Below are positions 45,704-54,424 of a DNA stretch of 64,000 nt, in pieces. The position numbers and the translations under genes are program-made. Each line of letters opens with the position of its first letter. Position 1 is the stretch's first letter. Source of the DNA: Parapedobacter luteus (GTDB lineage Bacteria; Bacteroidota; Bacteroidia; Sphingobacteriales; Sphingobacteriaceae); contig NZ_FUYS01000002.1 in NCBI RefSeq assembly GCF_900168055.1, positions 558,888 to 622,887 of the forward strand, read 5' to 3'. The notes beneath the pieces were generated by a model. It saw nothing but the letters and a program-made list of their open reading frames with translations, did not search any database and was not told the DNA's origin.

Positions 45704-46596
45704 GAGGCGCTGTATTTTGATTCAACACGATGAAGAACAATGCGCGAAACGAGATTAAACAAAAAGATGATAACAAATAACAGCAACGCCGCAAACATCA
45801 ATGCGGAATCATACAACGGAATGGACATCATTTCGCCAAAATTATTCGCAATAAGTGCAGGTAGGGGATACCCGCCGTCAAAAACAGATGTAGGTGCAAT
45901 CGGCACATTCCCGCAGACCATTAGTACGGCAATGGTTTCACCGAATGCTCGCGATACTGCCAATACGGTTGCCGCAACAATTCCAGATAACGCCCGCTTA
46001 AGCACGACTTTTTTAATGGTTTCCCATTTAGTAGCCCCCAAAGAAAGGGATGCATCCTTGAGTTCTTTAGGAATGGTGCGTAACACTTCAGAAACAATGC
46101 TGACCAGAATGGGAAATATCATCACCGCCAACACCACGCCGCCCGTAAATACCGTATAACCGCTTGAGTAATCGGTAAACTGAGGGGCGATATACTCACG
46201 GACGATGGGTACCACAAAAAATATACCCCATACTCCATAAATCACAGGAGGAATCCCTGCAAGGATATTGACCAACGGCAGGATAACACTACGCACACCT
46301 GGTTTGGCATACTCAGTAAGATAAATTGCAGTAAGTAAGCATAAAGGCAGCGCGACTACGATGGCAATCAGTGTAACCCACAATGTACCCATGATAAATG
46401 GGTAAAAACCAAACTGGCCTTTGGAGGGAGCCCACTCACTGGCACTGAAGAGCGATAGCAGGGTTTGTTCTTCGAATAAAGGCGCGGCCCGCCAATATAA
46501 ACCAATGCCAATCAAAAACACAAAGGATACCGACGCAATTGATAGGATAAGCATCGTGTTGGCTATCAATTTATCTTTAATAATCCTCCAGTTCAC
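45700..46596 (-). CDS. pstC: Phosphate ABC transporter permease PstC
   Basis: 298 residues with about six transmembrane helices. PstC features are FGFYPFIMGTLWVTLIAIVVALPLCLLTAIYLTEYA-type first core (about residues 60-98), LAGIPPVIYGVWGIFFVVP, and the coupling motif LKDASLSLGATKWETIKKVVL, then VSRAFGETIAVLMVCGN. It overlaps the end of pstS by 20 nt and pstA by 4 nt. Confidence 0.94.
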   Translation of the reverse strand: MNWRIIKDKLIANTMLILSIASVSFVFLIGIGLYWRAAPLFEEQTLLSLFSASEWAPSKGQFGFYPFIMGTLWVTLIAIVVALPLCLLTAIYLTEYAKPGVRSVILPLVNILAGIPPVIYGVWGIFFVVPIVREYIAPQFTDYSSGYTVFTGGVVLAVMIFPILVSIVSEVLRTIPKELKDASLSLGATKWETIKKVVLKRALSGIVAATVLAVSRAFGETIAVLMVCGNVPIAPTSVFDGGYPLPALIANNFGEMMSIPLYDSALMFAALLLFVIIFLFNLVSRIVLHRVESKYSAS

Positions 46597-47584
46597 AATA
46601 TCGATTTAGTTTAGCAAGTTCTTCCTTTAGCAGCTCTTCATGTAGTGGGATATAACCGTTTTCCAGCAGAATCGCCTGCGACTCCTTAGTCAACACGAAT
46701 TTGATAAATTCAATCACCACAGCATCATCCGGTTTGCCCTTCAACAGAAATGAGAGATTGCGCGACGGAGGCGATGGATACCGGCCGAGTGCGACTGCTT
46801 GGGTAAGGCTATCGATGGTATCATAGAAATTTTCCTCCGATGAAATCCTGCCGTCTCCGTTTAAATCTATCGGGATGACCCGGATACCCGCCGTCTGTTG
46901 CCGTGTTTTTAAATCATAAACGTAGTTGATGTTGTTGAACCCTACGGCTAATGGATTTTTTTGGATAGCCTGCGCAATGCCAGGATCCCCGAAAATACCC
47001 ACTCCTTTGAGTTCTTCCTGCGAGCTCCCTAAGAACGCTGCCCAGGTCTCTGCGGCGCCCGCAGCGTCCGATCGGACATATACATGCAAGTCCTCAGGAG
47101 AAAATGTGGGATCCAACTGACTCCATTTTAAACGGTTGCCTTTTACGAATACCTCACTCAACTCCCGTTGCTTTAATCCACGTTCCAAGATGGCATTCCG
47201 ATTAGGATTGTGCTCGCTGAACGTCCCAACAACTGCATCTTTCGCCACATTGATGACATAAGCGCCACGCGCATATTCCTGCTGGTGAATGTCGCGTGAT
47301 ACTAACCCGATGTCTACCATTCCACTTAATGCATCAGCGATACCTTTGCCGGCGCCCCCGGCAGAGATGTTAAAGCGAACATTAGGATGCACCTCCTTGA
47401 ATTGTTCGCTCCATAATACGACAAGGGGATAGAGCGCAAAGGCGCCCGATATACTGATCGCTCCCCGCAGCTCCTTTCCGCCGTCCAAACTGGATGAATT
47501 TTTAGGAGCACAGCCACACTGTACACTGATAAAAATGACTGTTAAAATACGAAGTGATAAATACCGTATGCCGTCAATCCTCAT
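46577..47584 (-). CDS. pstS: Phosphate-binding lipoprotein PstS
   Basis: 335 residues. Periplasmic phosphate-binding component. N-terminal lipoprotein signal ends ISVQCGCAPK. The ligand-binding core shows ISISGAFALYPLVVLWSEQF, FNISAGGAGKGIADALSG and VYVRSDAAGAAETWAAFLG, with Ser/Gly/Asp positions typical for phosphate coordination. The ATG at 47608 overlaps the -7 box at 47613-47606, so the start is placed at 47584. The last 20 nt overlap pstC. This substrate-binding version is of the PstS-like family rather than classical E. coli PstS. Confidence 0.92.
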   Translation of the reverse strand: MRIDGIRYLSLRILTVIFISVQCGCAPKNSSSLDGGKELRGAISISGAFALYPLVVLWSEQFKEVHPNVRFNISAGGAGKGIADALSGMVDIGLVSRDIHQQEYARGAYVINVAKDAVVGTFSEHNPNRNAILERGLKQRELSEVFVKGNRLKWSQLDPTFSPEDLHVYVRSDAAGAAETWAAFLGSSQEELKGVGIFGDPGIAQAIQKNPLAVGFNNINYVYDLKTRQQTAGIRVIPIDLNGDGRISSEENFYDTIDSLTQAVALGRYPSPPSRNLSFLLKGKPDDAVVIEFIKFVLTKESQAILLENGYIPLHEELLKEELAKLNRYCELEDY

Positions 47585-47605
47585 ATCGTCATAAACTCGA
47601 GATGG

Positions 47606-47613
47606 CAAATATA
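47606..47613 (-). promoter_or_regulatory. -7 box of the pst operon
   Basis: TATATTTG on the minus strand, about 21 nt before the ATG at 47584. No consensus TTG is seen upstream, which fits an activator-dependent (phosphate-starvation) promoter; that is inference. The 224-bp intergenic region 47585-47808 is shared with the sulfate operon. Confidence 0.45.
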
Positions 47614-47695
47614 TACAAAATAGGTAGACATTATATAATTCAGTAAATTTTAGTTGTTGAATAAAAATTATACTACTTATTCTATATACTTTACG

Positions 47696-47703
47696 TATAT
47701 TTG
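47696..47703 (+). promoter_or_regulatory. -7 box of the sulfate assimilation operon
   Basis: TATATTTG at 47696-47703 in a very AT-rich stretch, lacking a standard TTG. It predicts a leader of about 100 nt before the sulfite reductase ATG, long by the standards of this window. Confidence 0.45.
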
Positions 47704-47739
47704 CCTGCGTGGGCTATACACATCGAAGCATGGTCTGAA

Positions 47740-47793
47740 ATGGCGCAAATCGTGCAACGTATAAACAAGGCCCTCCGTGTAGGTAGTTCTTAA
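47740..47793 (+). CDS. Short upstream ORF (17 codons) in the sulfate operon leader
   Basis: MAQIVQRINKALRVGSS followed by TAA, 15 nt before the sulfite reductase start and within the predicted leader. It ends in two Ser codons and has no Cys or Met run. It could be a regulatory leader peptide or chance. Confidence 0.3.
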   Translation: MAQIVQRINKALRVGSS

Positions 47794-47808
47794 AAACTAA
47801 ACAACATC

Positions 47809-49917
47809 ATGCAGAGTTTTAGGACAGAACTCGAGAACCCGATAGTAGAAAAGGAGATTATCGAACTCGAACGTAAAATCAGGGAGTACCAGGAAGGCAA
47901 GATTGCAGAAGAGAAGTTCCGCAGTCTCCGGCTGGCGAGAGGCGTATACGGCCAGCGGCAGCCCGGTGTGCAGATGGTCCGTATTAAGCTGCCATTTGGC
48001 AAAGTAACATTCAAGCAGTTGCTTCGGATAGCTGATATATCGGATGAATACGCGAGCAGTAATTTGCACTTGACCACCCGGCAGGATATCCAAATCCATT
48101 ATGTTAGCTTAGCCAAAACACCTGAATTGTGGACTAAACTTGCGCAAGACGATATTACCTTGCGGGAGGCGTGCGGCAATACGGTCCGGAATGTGACCGC
48201 GTCGCCCAATGCGGGGATTGATCCGGAAGAGCCATTTGACGTATCGCCGTATGCGCAAGCTTTGTTTTCCTACTTCCTCCGGAATCCGATTTGCCAGGAA
48301 ATGGGGCGCAAATTTAAGGTCGCTTTTTCATCCAGTGAACGGGATACCGCGTTCAGTTATGTCCATGATTTGGGTTTCATTCCCAAAGTCCGCACCGTAG
48401 CAGGCATTGATGAACGAGGTTTCAAGGTCATGCTGGGTGGCGGATTGGGTGCACAGCCGATGATTGCCCATGTGGTTCATGACTTTTTGCCTGAGGACCA
48501 ACTCATCCCTTATACAGAAAGCGTCATTCGTGTGTTTGACCGTTATGGCGAACGCAATAACCGGAATAAAGCCCGATTTAAGTTTCTTGTTCAAAAAATA
48601 GGACTTGAGGAAGTGCTGCGATTGGTTGACGAAGAACATACAGCAAATAAAGTGAAGTCGTTTATGGTCGATCGAAATGCAGTGCCCCAACCGGAGCCGC
48701 CTGAGGTATCCCCAGTCGTTGCGGAACTGCCGATAGACCTGTTTCGTTACGAGGTATGGGAAAAAACCAACGTGTTCCCCCAAAAACAGGAAGGGTTCTA
48801 TGCAGTCTATGTGAAAGTACCGACAGGCGACCTCAGCACGACCAAGGTCCGTAAACTCGTCGAAGGCGTAAAGGGTCATATCGCCGATGAAATACGCATC
48901 ACGCAAAATCAGGGCTTACTATTTAAATTTGTCAGGAAGCAGTCATTGCCTCATGTCTTTAACATATTGAACAGCCTCGGGCTTGCGGCGCCGGGTTTCG
49001 ACAGCGTGGCGGACGTGACAACCTGTCCCGGTACGGACACCTGTAATTTGGGGATTTCAAATAGCACAGAGATGGCGCGGGTGCTCGAACAGTTGATTTA
49101 CGAGGCGTATGCAGATCTGGTCTACAACCGCGAACTAAAGATAAAAATCAGTGGCTGCATGAACTCTTGTGGACAGCACGGATTGGCGCACATCGGGTTT
49201 CATGGCAGTTCGTTAAAAGCTGCCGGCAAGGTGGTCCCCGCAGCACAGGTTATGATGGGTGGAGGTACACTCGGCGATGGCCTCGGCAGGGTGGCGGATC
49301 GCGTAATCAAGGTTCCTTCCAAACGGGTCACCGACGTTTTACGATTGATCTTAGACGACTATGCGTCCTATGCCATGGAGGGCGAACTATTTCACGATTA
49401 CTACGATCGGCAAACCAAGGATTATTTCTACCGTTTACTTAAGCCGTTGGCCGATTTGACCACATTGACGGATGACGAGTTTGTGGATTGGGGCCACGAA
49501 GAAACATTTCAAACGGCAATCGGTGTTGGCGAATGCGCGGGTGTAGTAATCGATTTGGTCGCTACTTTGCTGTTTGAGGCCGAGGAAAAGCTGGACTGGG
49601 CGAACGAAAGTTACCGAACGGGGGGATATGCCGATGCCATATACCACGCCTATAGCGTGTTTGTCAGCGTCGCGAAGGCATTATTACTCGATAAAGGGGT
49701 CAACAGCAGCTCGCAGCATGCCATTCTTAAGGACTTCGACAATCACTTTGTCGAAACCGGGGAGTTTACTGTTTCGGGTGGTTTTGCCGAACACGTCTTG
49801 CAAATTAATAAACATGAGCCTTCCGAAACTTTTGCCAGCTATTACTTGGCGGCGGCGATCGATTTCTTTGAAACAACGAAGGCAAAGCGAAAGGCCAAAG
49901 ACATGATCAACGTCTAA
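47809..49917 (+). CDS. Sulfite reductase hemoprotein (nitrite/sulfite reductase family) with C-terminal HEPN-like extension
   Basis: 702 residues. Six-electron reduction of sulfite to sulfide at a siroheme-[4Fe-4S] centre. The cluster ligands are in TCPGTDTC (C-x5-C) and GCMNSCG (C-x3-C). The two ferredoxin-like half domains are seen in LRIADISDEYASSNLHLTTRQ and VRKLVEGVKGHIADEIRITQN. After residue 560 there is an added all-helical domain of about 130 residues (YRTGGYADAIYHAYSVFVSVAKALL) that resembles HEPN domains. Context (cobA, siroheme synthase, APS reductase, cysD, cysN) shows sulfite rather than nitrite as substrate. No CysJ flavoprotein is nearby, so ferredoxin may be the donor. Confidence 0.93.
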   Translation: MQSFRTELENPIVEKEIIELERKIREYQEGKIAEEKFRSLRLARGVYGQRQPGVQMVRIKLPFGKVTFKQLLRIADISDEYASSNLHLTTRQDIQIHYVSLAKTPELWTKLAQDDITLREACGNTVRNVTASPNAGIDPEEPFDVSPYAQALFSYFLRNPICQEMGRKFKVAFSSSERDTAFSYVHDLGFIPKVRTVAGIDERGFKVMLGGGLGAQPMIAHVVHDFLPEDQLIPYTESVIRVFDRYGERNNRNKARFKFLVQKIGLEEVLRLVDEEHTANKVKSFMVDRNAVPQPEPPEVSPVVAELPIDLFRYEVWEKTNVFPQKQEGFYAVYVKVPTGDLSTTKVRKLVEGVKGHIADEIRITQNQGLLFKFVRKQSLPHVFNILNSLGLAAPGFDSVADVTTCPGTDTCNLGISNSTEMARVLEQLIYEAYADLVYNRELKIKISGCMNSCGQHGLAHIGFHGSSLKAAGKVVPAAQVMMGGGTLGDGLGRVADRVIKVPSKRVTDVLRLILDDYASYAMEGELFHDYYDRQTKDYFYRLLKPLADLTTLTDDEFVDWGHEETFQTAIGVGECAGVVIDLVATLLFEAEEKLDWANESYRTGGYADAIYHAYSVFVSVAKALLLDKGVNSSSQHAILKDFDNHFVETGEFTVSGGFAEHVLQINKHEPSETFASYYLAAAIDFFETTKAKRKAKDMINV

Positions 49918-49952
49918 CGGCCTGAAGACTATCATATCCAACGGACAGACAT

Positions 49953-50711
49953 ATGAAACTTTACCCGAAAATAACGTTGGTAGGGGCAGGGCCCGGCGAT
50001 GCCGATTTGATTAGCCTCAAAGGCTTGAAGGCATTGGCTATGGCCAACGTGGTCCTTTATGATGCATTGATAAATGACGAACTGTTGACCTATGCGCCAG
50101 CGCATGCACTACGGGTATATGTGGGCAAACGGGCAAATCGCCACGCGTACAGCCAACAGGAAATTAACGAAATGATGGTTGCCTACGCACGGTCCCAAGG
50201 TCACGTCGTGCGTCTCAAAGGGGGTGATCCGTTCGTATTTGGCAGAGGCGGGGAAGAGCTGGAATATGCAGCTAAACACTTTATACCTACCGCCGTCGTG
50301 CCAGGCATATCCAGTTCCATAGCCTTAGCGGGGCTACAGGGCATTCCGCTAACCTACAGGGGGGTGAGTGAGAGTTTTTGGGTAATCACCGGCTCTACGA
50401 CGACAGGTGTAATAGCCAAGGATATTTATACCGCTGCCAAGACAGATGCGACGGTGGTCGTACTGATGGGATTAAATAAGTTAACCGAGATCACCGAAAT
50501 CTACAGGCAGGAGGGAAGAGGTAATCTTCCCGTGGCGATTATCCAGAATGGTTCCTTGCCCGATGAAAAAATCGCATTAGGAACAATGGACACCATTGAA
50601 GCTGAAGCCGGCGATCAACAAATAGGGGCTCCCGCGGTGATTATAATAGGAGAGGTGGTGGGTAAACACGAACGGTTTACATCACGCCAACGGCGTGCGG
50701 TGGCAATATAA
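49953..50711 (+). CDS. cobA: Uroporphyrinogen-III C-methyltransferase
   Basis: 252 residues. Two SAM-dependent methylations of uroporphyrinogen III to precorrin-2, first step towards siroheme. Diagnostic motifs are VGAGPGDADLISLKGLKAL, VLYDALINDELL, VRLKGGDPFVFGRGGEE, VVPGISSSIALAGLQGIPLTYRG and TVVVLMGLNKLTEI. It is the single-domain SUMT form. It lies 35 nt after the sulfite reductase gene and 16 nt before the next siroheme enzyme, which supports supply of siroheme to that reductase. Confidence 0.96.
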   Translation: MKLYPKITLVGAGPGDADLISLKGLKALAMANVVLYDALINDELLTYAPAHALRVYVGKRANRHAYSQQEINEMMVAYARSQGHVVRLKGGDPFVFGRGGEELEYAAKHFIPTAVVPGISSSIALAGLQGIPLTYRGVSESFWVITGSTTTGVIAKDIYTAAKTDATVVVLMGLNKLTEITEIYRQEGRGNLPVAIIQNGSLPDEKIALGTMDTIEAEAGDQQIGAPAVIIIGEVVGKHERFTSRQRRAVAI

Positions 50712-50727
50712 ATAACAGAAAACAAGA

Positions 50728-51330
50728 ATGGACAATCAGTTATTCCCGATCTTTCTGCAATTGAATCACTTACGAACACTCCTTGTCGGCGGGGGCGGTG
50801 TAGCACTTGAAAAGCTTACCGCCTTGCTCCGGAACAGCCCACAGGCGTCCGTTACCGTGGTTGCGAAACGCTTAATACCTGAAGTTCGTGCATTTGTACG
50901 CGACTATCCTTCGGTTCAGGTATTCGAACGGGCTTTTGACGATACGGATTTGGATAATGCGGATTTGGTGGTCGTGGCATCAAATAACCCTTTTTTAAAT
51001 GCTCATATCCGCCAGGAAAGCCGTAAGCGGCACCTTCTGATCAATGTTGCGGACAAACCGGATCTATGTGACTTTTACCTGGGTTCAATCGTCAAGAAGG
51101 GGAATCTCAAGCTAGGTATATCCACCAATGGCAAATCACCCACAATGGCCAAACGCATCAAGGAGTTATTGGATGAATCGATTCCCGATGAAATTGACGA
51201 AACGCTCCAATACATGAGTGAATTGCGCGATTTATTAAAAGGGGATTTTACGGATAAAGTGAGGGAACTGAACGCCCACACTGCTTCGTTGCTGATGTCA
51301 AAACGGACGCATGGAAACACTGGTAGATGA
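50728..51330 (+). CDS. Precorrin-2 dehydrogenase / sirohydrochlorin ferrochelatase (siroheme synthase, CysG N-terminal type)
   Basis: 200 residues. NAD-dependent oxidation of precorrin-2 and iron insertion to siroheme, as in Met8p/CysG-B. The Rossmann motif is LLVGGGGVALEKLTALL, followed by ADLVVVASNNPFLNAHIR, LLINVADKPDLCDFYLGSIV and LKLGISTNGKSPTMAKRIKEL. With cobA it gives the full two-protein route to siroheme. Its end overlaps the start of cysH by 20 nt. Confidence 0.93.
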   Translation: MDNQLFPIFLQLNHLRTLLVGGGGVALEKLTALLRNSPQASVTVVAKRLIPEVRAFVRDYPSVQVFERAFDDTDLDNADLVVVASNNPFLNAHIRQESRKRHLLINVADKPDLCDFYLGSIVKKGNLKLGISTNGKSPTMAKRIKELLDESIPDEIDETLQYMSELRDLLKGDFTDKVRELNAHTASLLMSKRTHGNTGR

Positions 51331-52018
51331 AATAAAGAGAAGTTTGGCCGATAGGCACGTAGTGGAGGCGTTGGCTATATTGACCGAACGATTTCCAGGA
51401 AAGGTTGTGTTTTCCACTAGTTTTGGTATTGAGGATCAGGTTATTGCTCATTTTATTTTTAGCAATAATTTACCCATCCGAGTTTTCACCCTTGAGACCG
51501 GTCGGCTATTTCCGGAAACCTACTACGTATGGAACCGAACCTTAGAAACATATGCCGCAGAGATAGAAGCTTATTTTCCGGATACTTGCGCAGTGCAGCG
51601 ATTAATCAGCCAAAAGGGGCCGTCAAGCTTTTATGAATCCATCGAAAACCGGAAGGAATGTTGCCGGATTCGCAAGATTGAGCCATTACAGCGGGCCCTC
51701 GAAGGCGCAGCATGCTGGATTACGGGAATCAGGGCCGACCAATCGGACAACAGGCAGGGCATGTCACAAGTAGAGTGGGATAACACCAATCAACTTATTA
51801 AATTTCATCCAATCTACACCTGGTCACTTGACGATGTATGGCAGTTTGTCAAAAACCAAAATATTCCCTATAATCCTCTTCACGACAAGGGATTCCCTAG
51901 TATCGGTTGTGCACCGTGCACCCGTGCAGTACGAGCGGGAGAAGATTTCAGGGCCGGGCGTTGGTGGTGGGAAGACAAAAGTAAAAAGGAGTGTGGATTG
52001 CACGCAACGAGCTCATAG
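51311..52018 (+). CDS. cysH: Adenylyl-sulfate (APS) reductase, CysH family
   Basis: 235 residues. It reduces activated sulfate to sulfite with thioredoxin. It carries both [4Fe-4S] ligand pairs, Cys117-Cys118 (KECCRIRK) and Cys200-x2-Cys203 (IGCAPCTRA), plus the catalytic Cys228 in KKECGLH. The four-Cys cluster marks APS-using enzymes, in contrast to cluster-free PAPS reductases. This agrees with the absence of an APS kinase (cysC) in the operon. PP-loop-like SFGIEDQV is at residue 37. It overlaps the siroheme synthase gene by 20 nt. Confidence 0.95.
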   Translation: METLVDEIKRSLADRHVVEALAILTERFPGKVVFSTSFGIEDQVIAHFIFSNNLPIRVFTLETGRLFPETYYVWNRTLETYAAEIEAYFPDTCAVQRLISQKGPSSFYESIENRKECCRIRKIEPLQRALEGAACWITGIRADQSDNRQGMSQVEWDNTNQLIKFHPIYTWSLDDVWQFVKNQNIPYNPLHDKGFPSIGCAPCTRAVRAGEDFRAGRWWWEDKSKKECGLHATSS

Positions 52019-52038
52019 TTTGAAAAATAGAGAAAAGT

Positions 52039-52929
52039 ATGGATTATTTAGATCAGTTAGAGGCAGAGGCTATTTACATCCTACGGGAAGTGGCAGGCCA
52101 ATTTGAAAAGCCTGCATTATTGTTTTCAGGTGGAAAGGATTCAATTACATTGGTTCACCTCGCTGAGAAAGCCTTCCGCCCCGGCAAATTTCCCTTTCCA
52201 TTGGTGCATATTGATACCGGACATAACTTTCCAGAAACCATAGCCTTCCGTGACCAATTAGTCGCAGGTTTGGGCGAAAAACTGATTGTGGGCTATGTAC
52301 AAGACAGCATAGACGCCGGTAAGGTAGTTGAGCAAAAGGGCAAGCATGCCAGCCGCAATGCCCTGCAAACGGTGACCCTCCTCGACACGATTGCCGAGCA
52401 CGGCTTTGACGCTTGTATCGGCGGTGCCAGAAGGGATGAGGAGAAAGCACGAGCCAAAGAACGGATATTTTCCGTGCGCGACGAATTCGGACAATGGGAT
52501 CCGAAGCGCCAACGTCCCGAACTTTGGAACATATACAACGGACGGATCCAGAAGGGCGAAAACGTGCGGGTATTTCCCATCAGCAACTGGACTGAGCTGG
52601 ATGTGTGGAATTACATTCGCAGGGAGGGCATTAAGCTTCCGTCGATCTATTTTTCACATGAACGAGACGTGATTACTCGGAATGGCCAGTTGATGGCTGC
52701 CTCCGAATTCTTGAATATTGACCATGAAGATGTTGTGGAGTACCGCAAGGTGCGCTTCCGTACCGTGGGGGATATGACCTGCACGGCAGCTGTGCCGTCT
52801 GAGGCTTACCACATCGACGATATCATCGATGAGATTCGTCTGTCGAACATCAGCGAACGCGGAGCACGGATGGATGACAAGGTTTCGGAAGCGGCCATGG
52901 AAGACCGCAAGAAAAGTGGGTATTTTTAA
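52039..52929 (+). CDS. cysD: Sulfate adenylyltransferase subunit CysD
   Basis: 296 residues. Catalytic subunit of ATP sulfurylase, forming APS from sulfate and ATP. The PP-loop is LLFSGGKDSITLVHLA near residue 29, followed by PFPLVHIDTGHNFPETI, CIGGARRDEEKARAKERIFS, FPISNWTELDVWNYI and a C-terminal TVGDMTCTAAVPSEA. It is active with the GTPase CysN encoded 45 nt downstream. Confidence 0.97.
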   Translation: MDYLDQLEAEAIYILREVAGQFEKPALLFSGGKDSITLVHLAEKAFRPGKFPFPLVHIDTGHNFPETIAFRDQLVAGLGEKLIVGYVQDSIDAGKVVEQKGKHASRNALQTVTLLDTIAEHGFDACIGGARRDEEKARAKERIFSVRDEFGQWDPKRQRPELWNIYNGRIQKGENVRVFPISNWTELDVWNYIRREGIKLPSIYFSHERDVITRNGQLMAASEFLNIDHEDVVEYRKVRFRTVGDMTCTAAVPSEAYHIDDIIDEIRLSNISERGARMDDKVSEAAMEDRKKSGYF

Positions 52930-52974
52930 GACAAATAACACAAGGAAAGACTGAAATCATAACCTGAATAATAA

Positions 52975-54222
52975 ATGGATATACTCAAATTCTTCACCGC
53001 GGGCAGTGTGGACGACGGGAAAAGTACCCTGATCGGAAGGTTGTTGTACGATACCAATTCCGTGCTGGATGACCAACTCGAAGCCATCCGACGTGCCAAT
53101 CGCAAGAACAATGACGGTACATTGGATTTAGCCATACTAACCGATGGGCTGAAAGCCGAGCGCGAGCAGGGTATCACTATTGATGTAGCCTATAAATATT
53201 TTCAGACCGAGGAACGGAAATTTATCATAGCCGATACTCCCGGGCACATTCAATATACAAGAAACATGGTAACAGGTGCCTCTAATGCCGACTTAGCCAT
53301 TATCTTGATTGACGCCCGGAAAGGGGTGGTCGAGCAGACGCGAAGGCATTCGTTCATCGTATCGTTGTTGGCTATTCCAAATGTATTGGTTTGCGTCAAT
53401 AAGATGGATATGGTAGACTACGACCATTCGGTCTTCGATAAAGTGAAGGATGATTACGAACGGCTAACCGAAAGCCTGAACATCCGGCAAGTCGACTATA
53501 TTCCGGTAAGCGCGTTAAAAGGTGATAATATCGTCAATCGGTCAGCCAATATGCCGTGGTTTACAGGATCACCATTGCTCAGATTCCTGGAAACCATACC
53601 GATCAGCCAAGCCGTGGAAACCGCAAAGGCGAGATTCCCCGTGCAGTGGGTCATCAGACCCCAGACAGATGAATTGCACGACTACCGCGGATATGCGGGA
53701 CGGGTTATCGGCGGTTCATTCCGGGTAGGGGATCCCGTGGTCGCGATGCCATCGGGCTTCGGCAGTGTCATCAAGCGCATCGAATTGGCCTCGGATGACC
53801 TGAATGTCGCCGAAAATGGCGCCTCTGTGGTCATCCACTTGACGGACGATATCGATATCAGCCGTGGCGACATCCTGGTAAAACAAGGTGAACAGCCAGC
53901 GGTATCCCGACAATTCGAAGCCGAAATTTGTTGGATGGATGCCAAATCGCTTGACCCAAGCCAAATTTACTTATTACAACATCACGGCAAAACAACTAAA
54001 GTGAAAGTACAAGATGTTATTTATCGCATCGATATGCAAACGCTGGAAAAATCGTCTGGCAGTGAATTCGGACTAAATGATATCGGTAAAATACAGTTCA
54101 AATCGGCGGATCCATTAGCCATGGATCCATACACGGCAAACAAAGCCAACGGCGGTGCCATCCTTATCGATTCGCGTAATAATTTGACCGTAGCTGCATT
54201 AATGATTACAAAACTGGACTAA
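52975..54222 (+). CDS. cysN: Sulfate adenylyltransferase subunit CysN (GTPase)
   Basis: 415 residues. Regulatory GTPase of ATP sulfurylase. G motifs are AGSVDDGKSTLIGRLL (G1), DTPGHIQYTRNM (G3), VNKMDMVDYD (G4) and SALKGDN (G5), followed by two EF-Tu-like beta-barrel domains. It has no C-terminal CysC kinase domain, unlike NodQ-type fusions, consistent with direct use of APS by CysH. It is the last gene of the operon. A weak hairpin (CCGTTC/GGACGG near 54237) follows, without a T-run. Confidence 0.96.
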   Translation: MDILKFFTAGSVDDGKSTLIGRLLYDTNSVLDDQLEAIRRANRKNNDGTLDLAILTDGLKAEREQGITIDVAYKYFQTEERKFIIADTPGHIQYTRNMVTGASNADLAIILIDARKGVVEQTRRHSFIVSLLAIPNVLVCVNKMDMVDYDHSVFDKVKDDYERLTESLNIRQVDYIPVSALKGDNIVNRSANMPWFTGSPLLRFLETIPISQAVETAKARFPVQWVIRPQTDELHDYRGYAGRVIGGSFRVGDPVVAMPSGFGSVIKRIELASDDLNVAENGASVVIHLTDDIDISRGDILVKQGEQPAVSRQFEAEICWMDAKSLDPSQIYLLQHHGKTTKVKVQDVIYRIDMQTLEKSSGSEFGLNDIGKIQFKSADPLAMDPYTANKANGGAILIDSRNNLTVAALMITKLD

Positions 54223-54389
54223 CTCGTACAGTAGCCGTTCATGCAGCTTGGACGGTCTAATGGGTTGATGAGGCGAACACTATTTAACATAACATCAATT
54301 ATATAATTTACTCAACTTAGTGACTTTCCAAAAATAGCCCGACCCATTTAAAAATTAGTTTACAGAACACAATCATTATTAAAAATTTT

Positions 54390-54397
54390 TAAATTTG
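54390..54397 (+). promoter_or_regulatory. -7 box of gdhA
   Basis: TAAATTTG at 54390-54397, 27 nt before the ATG at 54425, in an AT-rich region; the -33 element is unclear. Nothing else is seen in the 202-bp gap after cysN. Confidence 0.4.
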
Positions 54398-54424
54398 TGG
54401 CTCCAGACACTATATTAAATTTAC

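Noticed and set aside
47704-47808. Known riboswitch (SAM, cobalamin or similar) in the leader of the sulfate operon
   Set aside because: No conserved core or convincing stem set could be found by eye; only a short ORF is seen. A covariance-model search would decide.
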